A stretch of DNA of 64,000 bases from Rhodotorula mucilaginosa (lineage: Eukaryota > Basidiomycota > Microbotryomycetes > Sporidiobolales > Sporidiobolaceae), in assembly GCA_034406715.1 (NCBI GenBank), contig CP137871.1, positions 310,001 through 374,000 of the forward strand, given 5' to 3'. How positions within the stretch are numbered: position 1 is the stretch's first letter; every line of letters starts with the position of its first letter. The notes under the pieces were generated by a model. The model saw nothing but the letters and a program-made list of their open reading frames with translations, was not told the origin of the DNA and ran no database searches. Both the position numbers and the translations under genes were made by a program. Below are positions 32,508-43,798 of this stretch, in pieces.

Positions 32508-33444
32508 ATGAAGTTCTCCCTCGCCGCCGTCGTCGCCGCCATCGCCTTCTCGGCCAGTGCCCAGGGTCAGCTTGTTTTCCGCTCCCCACATGCGCGCCAC
32601 TCGCGCCCGAAACACACGCGGTGTCACGCCCAAAGCCTGATCGAAGGCGTCTTTTTCTGCCACTCTGCGTGCTTACCACCACTTGTTTCGACGCTATGCA
32701 GCCCAGGAGGTCCCGTCCGAGATCGCTGCTCTCTCGTCGCAGTTCAGCGGCATCCTGAACGGTGGCGGTCTCCCGACCGGCGCCGCTCTCCAGTCCGACA
32801 TTGGCGTGAGTTCACACGCCAGCTGAACCCGTATAGCGGCCGTTTCTAACGCGACTCCGACTCTCACAGGTCCTCACCTCGGCTCTCGCTAACCCGACTG
32901 TCTCGAGCTACGGTAAGCCAACTCATTTTCCCCCCGTCTTTCCCGCGATCGCAGCATCGTTCCTGACCTCTTTCCCGCATTCGCGCACAGTCTTCAACAA
33001 CCCGTCGCTCTCGGCCCTTGCCCAGGGTGCTCTCGCCCTCGCCGGTGCCAACGGTGGTGCCAGCTCGGGCGCTTCGTCCGCCGCTTCCGCCACCTCGAGC
33101 GGCTCGGCGGCCTCGGCTACTTCGATGGCTTCGTCGGCCGCGTGAGTCCTTCCTGGCCCGCGTCTCTCTCCGCGATCGTGCCACTAACATCTCATCTCGC
33201 CCGCCCACCTCCTGTGAAAAACCACCTGGACAGCTCGGGTGCCTCGTCGGGTGCCTCGTCGGTCGCTTCGGGCGCCTCGTCCGCCATTGCAGGTGCCACC
33301 TCCGCCGCTGGCTCGGCCGCCGCGGGCGCCAGCTCGGCCGCCGCTTCGGCCGCGCCCAAGTCGGGCGCCGAGTCGCTCCGTGGCGCTTTCGCCCCGGTCG
33401 CCGTCGCCCTCGGTGTCGTCGCCGGTGCCGTCGCCGTCCTCTAA
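32508..33444 (+). CDS. Secreted Ser/Ala-rich protein, probably GPI-anchored
   Basis: Five exons (32508-32565, 32702-32805, 32870-32912, 32991-33141, 33234-33444) give 188 residues. The N terminus MKFSLAAVVAAIAFSASAQ is a clear signal peptide. A short globular part follows (EVPSEIAALSSQFSGILNGG, then VLTSALANPTVSSYVFNNPS). A low-complexity Ser/Ala/Gly stretch then runs from about residue 85 to 160. The hydrophobic end APVAVALGVVAGAVAVL follows small residues and fits a GPI-attachment signal. This architecture is typical of small fungal wall or surface proteins. Codon use is strongly C-ending, as in highly expressed genes. No enzymatic domain is visible; the specific role is unknown. Confidence 0.8.
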
Positions 33445-34072
33445 ACGGAGAACTGCTTCGAGACCCCAATCTCCATCGCTTTCCGTACACGCTCCTTATT
33501 TCCCCCTTCGTCATCAAAACCTTCGTCCTCCGTCTCTCGCCGTGTTGTGTCTAGTGGAGGCGTCGCGTGCGTTTTTTTACCGTCCATTTTGACAATTTGA
33601 GTCCAAAGCAATCCAATCTACGATCCCGGGCCGCCTTGGAGAGCTGCTCTTGCGGGCTCGACTCCGAGGGCATGAGCTGTAACGTTGAAAGGAGAGACGG
33701 CGACCTGTTCGAGGAGCAAGTACATCTAAAACGTCTCGTGCCCATCTAGTCGTCGAGCACGGCCACTTTCGCGACAACAGCAGGAAGCCGATCCAGTGCC
33801 TAAACAGTAAGGCTACCGAGAGCGAGCGGGACCACAGCTCGCCACCGGCGAAAGCGGGGGATCACGCACAAGCGCTCGAAGCACTGGCCGACGGATCTAG
33901 ACAGACGTCTATCTGCAGGTCGCTGCAGTCGAGTGGCGCGAAGCGGCGCAAAAGATTTCCGGAGTACACACGATCAGGATTGATAAAGCGTTTCGAAAGA
34001 AGTAGAAAAAGCTTCCTTCACAAAGAGGTGTCGAAGAGGCTGGGGGGGAGAAAGTGCGCGCCGCACCAACTC
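33445..34072. other. Convergent intergenic region
   Basis: 3' regions of the GPI-type gene and LEO1. Nothing else is supported. Confidence 0.5.
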
Positions 34073-34354
34073 CTACTCCTCCTCATCCGACTCGATGACC
34101 ATCCTCCTCCTCGGAGCTGCAGCCTCACCCTCACCCTCACCCTCGCCCTCCTCAGCCGCACCCGCACCCGCCTTCGCAGCGTCATCACCAGCGCCATCTT
34201 GCCGCGCGCGTTCCTTCCGCCGTCGTTGGGCCCGCTCGGCCGCCTCATCAGCCGCTTCAATCTCGTCCAGCACGCCGCCGCCGTCGTCCGAACCTTCTTC
34301 CATCTCTCTGTAGTTCCCGACCAACCGAAACAACTCGTCAGCAGGCGCGCCACC

Positions 34355-34415
<61 letters not shown>

Positions 34416-36057
34416 CGAAAAGGAGAGGTAGAGAGAGAGAGAGAGAAAAAGGTGGTGAAAACGCACTCGTCACTCTTGGCGACAAAGCCCTCATCGTCGT
34501 CGTCGTCCGAGTAATCGCGCGCCGCGAGCGGTCCGCCTCGTCCCCTCCGAGGTTGTGACCTCCGCGCATAACCGCCGTAACCATCATCGTCTTCCCCAGC
34601 ACCCGTATCCTCGTCGTCGTCGTCGTCGTCCGACAAGCCTTCGAGCCTCGTAGCCTTTTTCGTGCCCGCGCGCCTCGCACCACCGCTGCCGGACTTGCCG
34701 CCCGCCTTCTTGGCCGCTTCCCTCTTGGCCTTTTTGATCGCCTCGTTCTTTTTCCTCTCTTGTTGTTGCCTCTGCAACTCGGGATCCATCTCTGGCATCG
34801 CGGCGGCAATGGTACTCCTCCCCTTTGCGGCCGCCTGTCGTTGCGCGACCATCCCGGCGAGGCGTTTGTGCGTCTGACTCGCGATGGTGGCGGGACGGAA
34901 GGCGATCGCTCCGTGGACCGAGGCGTGCGCTTCGATGACGGAACCGGTGTAGGCGTGACGGGCCGTCAGGTAGGTCAACCCGTGTCCGCGCGAGGTGTCG
35001 AACGAAGAGGCGGTTAAACCCGCCGTGACGGAATTGAGAGGAGGGGGGACGGGCAAACCCGACGCGGTGGAGGAAGAGAGGACGGCAGAGTGGTCCAAGG
35101 TGAGGGTCATGTCGAACAGTTCGGAGCCGAGTTGGAGCGAGAGCGAACCGTCGGACCAGCGCACGATCCGAGCGTTCGATTGCTTCACCACCTGTCCGAG
35201 TTGGTCTTTGGTCCACCGCCACCGGATGACATTCTCGTCCGGGACCATCCTCTGCTTGACTTCCTGACTCGCGCCTTCTCCTCCTCCTCCCTGTTCACCG
35301 CCGGCCCCCTCTCCCGCCGCCTCGAGATCTTCCTCCTTGGGGTCCCATTCCTCCTCATCAAACGGTTTCGACCTAATCTCGAGAAAGTTTGGCATCCGCG
35401 CGTGCCAGATCTTGCCACCCGAGGGGACGGGCACGTTGGCGAGGGGGAGTTCGGCCGTGACGAGGTGTTGGTGTTCCATCTGGATGCGGTCCATGTCCTC
35501 CATGGGGTCGCCCGTGATCTCTTCTTCGTCGTATTCGAGCGCGCGTCGCCGTGCGCGTTCTTCGGCGGTGAGGCCGTCGTCTGCTTCTTCCTCCTGGGGC
35601 TGCTGAGCCGGTTCTGCCGCCAGCCTGTACGTGACGAAGGGTGTGTGAGCCGCAGAGATCCGGGGTGAGAATGCCCAAGAGATTAGACGACGCACTCTTC
35701 GTCGTCGTCGTCGTCCCCTGCATCTCCAAACAGGTCGTCGCCCATGTCTTGATCGTCGTCGTCGTCGTCGTGGTGAAACTGCGGCGGCGGTACGGGCAAC
35801 TCGTCGGGCTGAGTGTCTGCCCTCTCTGGCTCCAGGTCTTGCGCGCCCGCATGCTTGACGACGTCGGCTTCCGCTTGCCCTGGGAAAGGGTTGGCCGCGG
35901 CTGGTTCGTCTACTGCGGCGTCGGGAAAGAGTTCGGGGGCGAGTTCGAGTGCTCCTGGCTGCGCGCCGAACGCGTCTGCCTCTGCGCCTGTGGGCTGGAC
36001 TGCGTTGGGCATGGCTTGGAGCGGGCCCTCATCGTGAGTATCGACGATCGGGTCCAT
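34073..36057 (-). CDS. LEO1: Leo1, Paf1 complex subunit
   Basis: Component of the Paf1 elongation complex, which couples RNA polymerase II to histone modification. Exons 36057-35696, 35624-34474 and 34353-34073 give about 597 residues. The N-terminal 120 residues are acidic (FHHDDDDDDQDMGDDLFGD). The conserved core lies near 170-400 and includes PSGGKIWHARMPNFLEIRSKPFD, shown here only by its span at about 35440-35360, then ENVIRWRW, NARIVRWSDGSLSLQLGSE and THKRLAGMVAQRQ. It is followed by a basic KKNEAIKKAKREAAKKAGG helix and an acidic end in ESDEEE. The last intron holds a long AG/CT microsatellite. Its donor (GTGACG, 34473) was chosen for phase, so one to three residues at that junction are uncertain. 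Confidence 0.88.
34357..34410. repeat. (AG)27 microsatellite in a LEO1 intron
   Basis: 54 bp of uninterrupted AG dinucleotide, followed by a shorter interrupted AG run at about 34431-34445. On the sense strand of LEO1 it is a CT tract leading into the intron's acceptor. Confidence 0.95.
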
Positions 36058-36388
36058 CCCTCCGTGGCTCGCTGTAGAGTGGAGACGAGACGAGCGGTGA
36101 TCGGTCCGGACAGAGGCGACGTCCGAGTGGAGCGCGTTCTCGTTCAGCTCCCGCTCACTGCCTATCGCACAGTGAGGCCTTAGATAGGCTTCAGCGCTCT
36201 CAAAGTGCTTGTCATTGCGCGCCCCTTTTTGGCCGCCGGTTCGAACGACTCCCTTCTCGCTCCTCCTCGGCTCGACTGACCGGAGACTCACCTCGACCTC
36301 TCGCCCCTCGACGCTTACTACAACCACGCTATAGACTCGGAGATACTCTGGGCTACAAGCTTGGTACACCGCGTATTGATCCGCCACC
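36058..36388. promoter_or_regulatory. Divergent promoter LEO1 / U-box cyclophilin
   Basis: 331 bp between start codons of two divergent nuclear genes. A CCACC precedes the plus-strand ATG. No other element was recognised. Confidence 0.5.
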
Positions 36389-37936
36389 ATGGGTCACGGC
36401 AACAGCGACAGGCTCTACATCACTCACGTCAGTCCTCCCTCCTCCTCCTGTGGCCCTCTCAACTCAAATCCATCACTGACCATCCCCTCCCCCGAAACAG
36501 GCCGAGCACTCGGGCGCACTGGGCCAACACTCGGCCTCGTCCCGCGGCGCCCAGTCGAAACACACCGTCCTCGCGAAACTCCCCTTTGACCACTGCGCCC
36601 TCACCCTGAAACCGTTCGAGACGCCCGTCTGCACCCAGGACGGAACCGTGTACGAGTTGCTCGCCATCATCCCCTTCCTGAGGCAGCATGGCACAGACCC
36701 CATGACGGGGAAAAAGATGGCCCCGGGCGACTTGATCAAACTCAACTACGCTCGCAACAATCAAGGCGTCAGTCGGTCCCTTTCTTCTTCGGCCACGGGG
36801 GCCAGAGATATATCTGGGTCTCCCCCCGACAGCTGCCATTGACTGACTCGGGACCGTTCCCCCTTAAACTCGCCAGCAATACCACGACCCGATCACATTC
36901 AAAGTCTTCAACGACCACACCGCCATCGCCGCCATCAAGACGACCGGCAACGTCTACGCGCGCGAGTCGATCGACCGGTTGAATCTCAAACCCAACAACC
37001 TGCACGACGTGCGTCTTTCTCCTCTCCTCTTCTCTTCTCTTCTCTTCTGGAAGCCATTCTGGCCATCCCTTTTCGTGAGGTCATGGAAGCCTTGGGCTCC
37101 CAGCTGACCCCAAACTTGACCCTGCAGCTGTTGACGGACGAGCCGTTCACGCGAAAAGACGTCATCATGCTGCAAGACCCGCTCAACCTCGACAAGAAGG
37201 ACGGTGCGCCCCTCTTTTCCTCCTTTCTTTCCCCCACGTCGCCTTTTCACCTTCCTTTCCTAGGTGGTCTCCACACTGACGCCAGGAAAACACCGAATCA
37301 ACTCTTCAGTGTCTAAATTCGACTATGTCCGGAGGGCCCTCAAGGTCGACGACGCGGACGGAGGCGCTTTGAGCGGGATCAACGTCGAGGCGAGCGGGAT
37401 CGGGCGCGTGCTCAAGACGATCGAGAAGGGCAAGCAGGACAAGCTGGACAAGGCAGCCGAGGAGGTGCGTGCGAGTTGACCCCTTTGATTGTGATTGACT
37501 GCTGAGGAGCGATTTTGATCTGACCTAGTCACGAGTTTTTGGGCCTTTTTTTGTTGTCGCAGCAAGCTGCAAAGGCCGCCGCCGCTGACACTTCGAAACC
37601 CGCCACTTCCACTTCCAACACTTCCACCGTCGTTGCGTCAACTTCTTCCGGCGCCACCGCATTCCCAGCCTACAACCAAGCCCCGATCAGTACGAACCGT
37701 ACCGCCGCCGCCTTCACCTCGACGAGCGCAGCCGTCTCGACCAAGAGCGAGAACGCGAAATGGGACGAAGAGTACTTGATGTATGAGGAGGTCAAGGATC
37801 GGGCTGAAAAGGGGTATGCGAGGATGGTGACGAATTATGGGGCGCTCAATTTCGAGGTGGGTGGGTGCCCGCGCGTCCCTTGCGCCTTTCCCCCGTGCGC
37901 ATTTTCGAAAGGCAGATCATTGACGAGCTTCTTTTC

Positions 37937-37985
<49 letters not shown>

Positions 37986-39245
37986 TCTCTCTCGCATGGA
38001 TCGGACTTGGGCCCCACCCAGTTGTACGCCAACGTGGCACCAAAGGCATGCTACAACTTCCTCAGCGTGCGTCCTCAACTTCCGCACGTGCAGAATCCCG
38101 GTCGCCCCCAACTTATACTGACGTATGGACGCACCCCCGCAGCTCGCTCGTGATGGCTATTACGCCAACATCAAGTTTCATCGTTTGATTCCCGGTTTCA
38201 TGGTGCGCTTTTCTCGTCTTTCGATGCTCCTCCGAAAATCCGCGACGGGCAAACTGACTGTACTTTACCGTCTCCAATGCGCACAGCTGCAAGGCGGAGA
38301 TCCGACGGGGACGGGACGCGGAGGCGAGTCAAGATGGGGCAAGCCGTTCGAGGACGAGTTTCAAGCGAGGAATGCCTGTCAGTTTCGGTTCCGTGCCGTC
38401 GACCCTCGCTTTCGGCCTCTCCCGAGCGGCCGCAAACTGATCAAGACTTTGAGGTCGTACTCCCTGCAGACAAGCACGACCAGCGCGGGGTACTGTCGAT
38501 GGCGAATAGTGGGCCCAACACGAATGGAAGCCAGTTCTTCATCACGTTCCGGGAGCGTTGCGACCACCTGAACGGTGAGTTTCGAATTGTCGGCGACATG
38601 TCTGTTTGCTTTACTGACTCGTCCAATCTCTCGGTGAAGGCAAGCACACGGTCTTTGGCCGTCTCGTCGGAGGTCAAGACGTCCTCGACAAAATTGAGCG
38701 AGTCCCGATCGACCCGGCGACAGATCGACCCCTCAAACCCGTCACGCTGATCGACGTCGAGGTGTTTGGAGATCCGTTCGAGGCTTACAAGGAGAGGTTG
38801 GCGAAGCGGTTGAAGCGACAGGAGAGTGATCGGTTGGGGATGGATGAGAAGCGGAGGAGGAAGGAAGAGCGGGACAAGGACCGGACGACGTGAGCAACCC
38901 GTCTCTCCTCGCCGTTGATGCGGATTCGATGCTGACCTTCGTGAGTGACACAGATGGTTCGGCACCAACCTCGAGACAACCGGTCCGAGTGCTCTCGCCG
39001 CCCTCGGCTCTTCCTCTTCAAGCTCGACCGCAGGAATCGGAAAATACCTCGCCTCGGGTGCCCCAACTCCAACCATTACGGGAGCTGGTCTTAAACGCAA
39101 GGACGCACCTACGCCGAGCGAGTTGGTCGAGCGGTTGGGAGATCCCGATGGGGGAGGCGGAGGAGGGGCCATGTCGGCGGCGGCGGCGAAGCGGAAGAAG
39201 AAGGCCGCCGGAGGTGGTGGATTCGGTGATTTTTCGGCTTGGTAG
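36389..39245 (+). CDS. U-box cyclophilin (PPIL2/Cyp8-type)
   Basis: Nuclear peptidyl-prolyl isomerase with a U-box, linked in other organisms to ubiquitination and the spliceosome. Exons: 36389-36427, 36501-36767, 36877-37008, 37128-37203, 37286-37464, 37563-37856, 38022-38066, 38143-38202, 38287-38377, 38446-38574, 38640-38889, 38954-39245; 617 residues. The U-box lies near 38-95 ([20 protein letters not shown], then [20 protein letters not shown]). A second conserved segment [20 protein letters not shown] follows. An Ala/Ser/Thr linker leads to the cyclophilin domain from about 310, with [22 protein letters not shown] (residues split by an intron) and [15 protein letters not shown]. The C terminus is basic and Ala/Gly-rich ([19 protein letters not shown]). 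Exon 10's acceptor was chosen by phase and leaves a short insert before [10 protein letters not shown]. Confidence 0.88.
37945..37982. repeat. (CT)n microsatellite in an intron of the U-box cyclophilin
   Basis: Long CT run in the sense strand of the 165-bp intron between exons 6 and 7; boundaries are approximate. It may act as, or have grown from, a polypyrimidine tract. Confidence 0.9.
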
Positions 39246-39561
39246 GTGGTGGGGTGGCGCAATCATGGACGTTAGAAAGTCGGCTCGAGGCGCGCGCCTC
39301 TTCCAGCTACCGGGGTCAGCTCTGCCCACATATCGCCATTCCGGCGCTTTCAAACACATTCTGGAGCGCCAGCGAGGCTTATCGATTCCGCCTGATTGGC
39401 TACGGTTCTCCGCACCGCGGCATGTCCGAGCGGCTCTTCCCCACCGGCGCACGCGCACGGCCCTCCTTCAAGCTGGGCGGCTTGGCTCGCGCCTTTCTGG
39501 CTGACGCTTCTTGATCCGTCTTCTCTTATCTTACGCTCCTCTGGAACGACAAGCTGTCAGA
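39246..39561. other. Intergenic region before the Rieske oxygenase gene
   Basis: 316 bp with the 3' end of one gene and the promoter of the next; nothing further seen. Confidence 0.5.
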
Positions 39562-41298
39562 ATGCTCTCCTACCTGGCTTCGCTCCTCAGCCGCAGCGCT
39601 GCTGCTGGCGGCGGCGGCGTCGAGCATTCGACTATGCCCGCGAGCTTCTACACTTCGGACGCCGTCTTCAACTTCGAGAAGCGCGCCATTTTCTCGAGGA
39701 TGTGGCTCTTGTGCTGCCACGAGCGGTTGCTCGACGAGCCGGGCAAGTACCAATTGATGAATATTGCCGGGCAGTCGTTTTTCGTCATCCGGTCAAAGGA
39801 CGGTGAAATCGTACGTGCATGCACTCCTTCCCTCGCCCTGGACGACCAAGAAGCGCACAATGCAGAAGCGCTCTGAGCTAAAGCTGCGCTCGAGCCCGCA
39901 GCGCGCCTTCCACAATGTCTGCCGCCACCGAGGATTCCCCGTCGTCGACCCAGTGGCCCAGGATGCCTCTGAGCCGGCCGAGTCCAAGGGGAAGCGCAAC
40001 ATCCTCGCGTGCATGTACCACGGCTGGAAATACAACACGGACGGCACGCTTTTCCGCGCGCCGCATTTCCAGGAGGTACCCGGCTTTGACCCAAAGGCGC
40101 ACAGCCTGTTTCCCCTCCGCGTGCACGTCGACAAGAATGGTTTCGTATACGCGAATGCCGACATGTAAGTGCCAATAATCGTCCTCTGCGCTTCACAGTG
40201 TCCTGACCCTTTTCGGGCGTTCAACCAGGTCCGACGACGCGGTGACGTGGGAAGCGCAGTTTGGCAAATTCGACGAGCAGGAGCGGCTTCAAAAGGTTAA
40301 GTGGGGAGACTACAACTACGAGCTGAGCTGGTCGATGGAGAACGCGCCCTACAATTGGAAGGTCCTCGTCGACAACTACAGCGAGTGTTTGTGAATTTTG
40401 CGCTTCTTCCTTCTGGGCAGACTCTTCTACTTGTGGCACTTTCGTCATTGATCATTTTTGTGGCGCCCAGGCACTGCCCTTTCACGCACCCAGACTTTGT
40501 CCGGACGACCAACCTCGACACCTACCGCGTGGAAAGCGACAAGGGCATCATGGCCCATTTCGTCGATGCGAAGCCCGGCGCGTTGACAACTGAGGGTGCC
40601 GACGCTGACAAGTTTGCCTTCAACTTTATCTTTCCCGCTGCAAGCCACACGGTCACCCCAATGTAGTGAGTGTCCCGTCTCTCTCCCATACAAATCTTCG
40701 TCGCGAGCCGTTACCGACTCGACTGCGTTGCGCAGCTGGTACCACATGCGCATCGTTCCGATCACGTCGCGGTCTTGCACAGTAAGGCTACCTCTTTATT
40801 CCTTCATGTTTCTCGCTACCTTGTAAACTGACTTTGTTGATCCCTTCAGGTCCTGTACGAGGTGTACCGTCACAAGGACTGCAGCGACGAAGTATTTGCC
40901 GAAAATCACGCCTTCTTCATCCGCGTCGAGTCCGAGGACAAGATGCTCTGCACCAACGTGCAGAAGAACCTTGAGCGCGGTGTGTACAACTCTGGACCGC
41001 TCCACCGTACGTCTTCTCCTCGCGTCTCATCGCCTGATCTTGGCTTCCGCCACTTACGCTCGGTGCCCCTCATCTCTGCTCTGCAGCCGGACGCGAATCC
41101 GGCGTCATCTACTTCCACAAGATGTATCTGCAGACCCTGAAAGAGCACTTTGAGAAGGAAAAGGCGGCTGGACACGAGATGCGAGGGGGCAGGACCTCTC
41201 TCTACCGCGGGAAGGAGACCAAGGCGGACAGCTTGGCAAGCGAGCTTGAGAGCTGCTGTGGCAGCGGCGGCAGGGGCGGGGCAGCTGCGGAATGGTGA
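39562..41298 (+). CDS. Rieske non-haem iron oxygenase, choline-monooxygenase-like
   Basis: Alpha-subunit type oxygenase with a [2Fe-2S] Rieske centre and mononuclear iron. Exons 39562-39810, 39902-40164, 40229-40390, 40471-40665, 40736-40781, 40850-41006 and 41087-41298 give 427 residues. Rieske ligands are C90 and H92 (CRHRG) and C120 and H123 (CMYHGW). The catalytic domain has NWKVLVDNYSECLHCPFTHP, where H-x4-H supplies iron ligands; that motif spans the exon 3/4 junction and fixes the donor GTGAAT. The C terminus (SLASELESCCGSGGRGGAAAEW) is low complexity. No reductase partner or pathway cluster is adjacent, so the substrate (choline, carnitine or an aromatic) is undecided. A possible short N-terminal presequence (MLSYLASLLSRSAAAGG) could target mitochondria. 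Confidence 0.9.
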
Positions 41299-41887
41299 AA
41301 GGGGATAGCAGTTAGACTTCAGCTTCATGTCATTTTGCACTGGATGTTCTTCTCTCGTGTCCCTTCTGGCTTGGTGGACTTTCTGACCGAAGAGGACGGC
41401 GAAACAATCCACCTGAAAGACCTGATCCCCCAGGTGCGCTTGCTTCGTTTGCAACCACCGATACGACATGGGGAGAGGACTGAAGTCGATTGTATGCGTA
41501 GGATCGACCACCAGACGTTCAGGAAGCTCCTTCTTGCGGTATCCTCTTCGGGTGAGGCGTGGGAAGTCTCTGCTTGCAAGCATGGAGCATTGGCTGACGA
41601 GTCTCGCTCTTTTTCTTTTGAGCGGAAGACAACTTGTTTCATTGCAGATGTTTACACTATACCGGACCGGACCTAAAGTGACAGCAGCGCTTCAAGACTC
41701 AGCGGACCTTTGGTGGATGTTGATGGATTTTCTCGGTCGACTTGTTGGAGCTCCTTTGCCCCCTCTTCTTCTTGTTTAGCTCTCATCACCTCTTTGCTCA
41801 TTCCTCTGCAAAATCCTAAACTGCTCGAGTCCAATTCCAGTTTATCTTTACAATAGAAACTCCGAAGAAGATCCGCTAGTCCTCAGT
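41299..41887. other. Convergent intergenic region
   Basis: Between the Rieske oxygenase stop and the stop of family 2 copy B. No gene supported. Confidence 0.5.
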
Positions 41888-43288
41888 TCAGGCACACCGC
41901 GGATCAATTCCGTAGCGCCGTGCACTGCGCCACCCAATTGGTGCAGGGAAGCGGCGTACCTTGACCTGCCCAAGCTCTTGCACCGGACAAGAGGTCTCCG
42001 CAGGCTCCAGGATCTGATTGACCGGATGAGGGGAATGCTGGCGAAGATGACGATGGTACTGGCCAGGACAACACGGGCCAACACCTCCAGGTGGGACCTC
42101 CTCCCTATCGAGGTAGGACTCGAGTGGCTGTACATGGCAACAGAATCTGTCAGCTTGTGTTGAGAAGGGCTAGAAGCTCACATTTCTTGTGGGCACCCTT
42201 TGAGGATCACCGCGTCCCACCCTCTCAAACATTGCCTCTATACCGTCGTCCTCTCTTCCAAAGCCAATTGCCTGTTCAGACATCATCAGCTGGTGGCACT
42301 CTGACTCAACATGTGAGACTCACGATGTATTCCAGTACCGCTTGAACCGGCCAGGACAGCTGCAAGAATGCACAGTCTGCGGGTCGACTTTCCAGAACAT
42401 TGTGCGAGTCTTGCCGAGGGTGCAATGTGCTTACAATCAGCTCATAACCGGAGTACCAAGTTATGTGATCGGTAACGTAAGTGGTATGTCCATGGCGGCG
42501 ACTGTACTTTAGCCTGGCTGATGTGCACTTGACTGCGGTTTGCTGCAGTGCATGGTAGAACTTGAGGAGCTGATGACTCAGCACGCTGTAGCCACTTCGC
42601 AGTGCAAAGTTTTGAAGGACTCCCCAAGTGTGCCGGCCCCATGAGAAGATCTTCTTATTGATGCACATGAGCTCAGGCAGTTTGGTAATCAGTTTCCAAA
42701 ACCGATTGTGTTTGAGCATGTCATCAATCTCCTGCCATGCAGGTGGTGGATTCGGCTGCCAACGCAAGTCAAGCATGAAAGAAGGGAGGCACTGCATTGT
42801 GCGCGTTTCTCTCCTGGTAAGGGCAGGTCGAAATGGCAGTGACAGCAACTGCGATCACCGGCTCACCAATGCTTCGCGCACTTTTTCGGGGTCTAAACTT
42901 GCCTGCATTGGAGCTATCAGTTTTTGCTTTGCCATTGAGTGAAGGGCTGTAGACTTGCCAGGCATTGCAACTGTTCATGCACGTTCTTTGTTGCTTTCAT
43001 CGTTGACAATAAATCTGCAAGGTGGCGGAACAGCCGGGCTTGTGTATCTCCAAACACATTGTCGCACGCAGGCAGCACAAGATTGACGTAAGGAGGCGTG
43101 AACGCGTGCAGGAAAGTTGCACCGCAGTCACATGCCGCATCACAGACTCCGGCCTGGCGAAAGATTGCCCAGGCGTACGACGTCACCAAGGACCAGTATG
43201 TCTGCAGTTGGTGGGCGTCCTCTGGGTCGTCGGGCGTCCGAGTGAGCTGGTTTTTATGAACAAGGAAGGGGTCGTGCTTCGCAGGCAT
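41888..43288 (-). CDS. Unknown family 2, copy B
   Basis: Function unknown. Exons 43288-42959, 42902-42867 (36 nt), 42791-42435, 42359-42324 (36 nt), 42271-42197 and 42127-41888 give 357 residues with all phases 0. Intron 1 is GC-AG (GCAAGT donor); the others are GT-AG. Introns are 52-75 bp. Landmarks shared with copies A and C: SYAWAIFRQA, PPYVNLVLPACD, ASLDPEKVREAL, CLPSFMLDL, HTWGVLQNF, LSWPVQAVLEYI, AIGFGREDDGIEAMFER and PLESYLDREEVPPGGVGP. It ends in an Arg-rich PIGWRSARRYGIDPRCA. It appears helical and soluble, with no signal peptide or recognised domain. The ATG is the first after the palindrome (43458) and leader element. It appears intact. Confidence 0.62.
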
Positions 43289-43457
43289 CTGCGCAAGAGG
43301 CGGTCAGCTCGAAGAGCACACGCGTCGAAGAGCGGCAAGTTCTGCAGGGACAAGTGCGCCGTAGCCAGCAGCACTCTTGACACCTTGCTTTGGTCCGCAG
43401 CGCAAAGGAGAAGACAAGATAAGCGCCGAAGTTCAAGGGTGGGAAGCGAACCGGCAT

Positions 43458-43467
43458 GTCCGCGGAC
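43458..43467. promoter_or_regulatory. Palindrome GTCCGCGGAC upstream of family 2 copy B
   Basis: About 170 bp upstream of ATG 43288. About 77 bp downstream of it on the sense strand is AGCAAGGTGTCAA, also seen at similar spacing in copies A and C. Confidence 0.55.
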
Positions 43468-43492
43468 CAGTTCATTTGCCGGGTTTGAGCTC

Positions 43493-43540
43493 GAGCGCCG
43501 CTAGATAGCGCCGAGCGCCGCTAGATAGCGCCGAGCGCCG
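43493..43540. repeat. 20-bp tandem repeat, 2.4 copies
   Basis: Unit GAGCGCCGCTAGATAGCGCC at 43493 and 43513, plus 8 bases of a third unit. It lies just upstream of the copy B palindrome. Confidence 0.9.
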
Positions 43541-43798
43541 ATTCACGACTTGAGTCGCACAGCAGAGAACTTGGGTTCACAGACTGTGGTAACACTCCGC
43601 CTACGATCCCGGAGATTTCGTCTCAGCGTAAACCGCCGGCGTAGCATTTGCTCAGGAATCCAAAACTGCCCATGCTTTTGTGTCGGGTTTCCCTGAGTAG
43701 GCACAATGCAAGGGGCTCTTCCCTTGTGTGCGCACCTTTCACACAGATCCAATCCTGTTACAATCATATGGGCCGACATCAAGGGAGTACTGCTGTTC

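Larger units (their letters stand above)
43289..43798. other. Spacer between the tandem family 2 genes
   Basis: 510 bp between the start of copy B and the stop of copy C. Contains the copy B palindrome (43458-43467), its leader element near 43383-43390, and a 20-bp tandem repeat (43493-43540). Confidence 0.55.
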
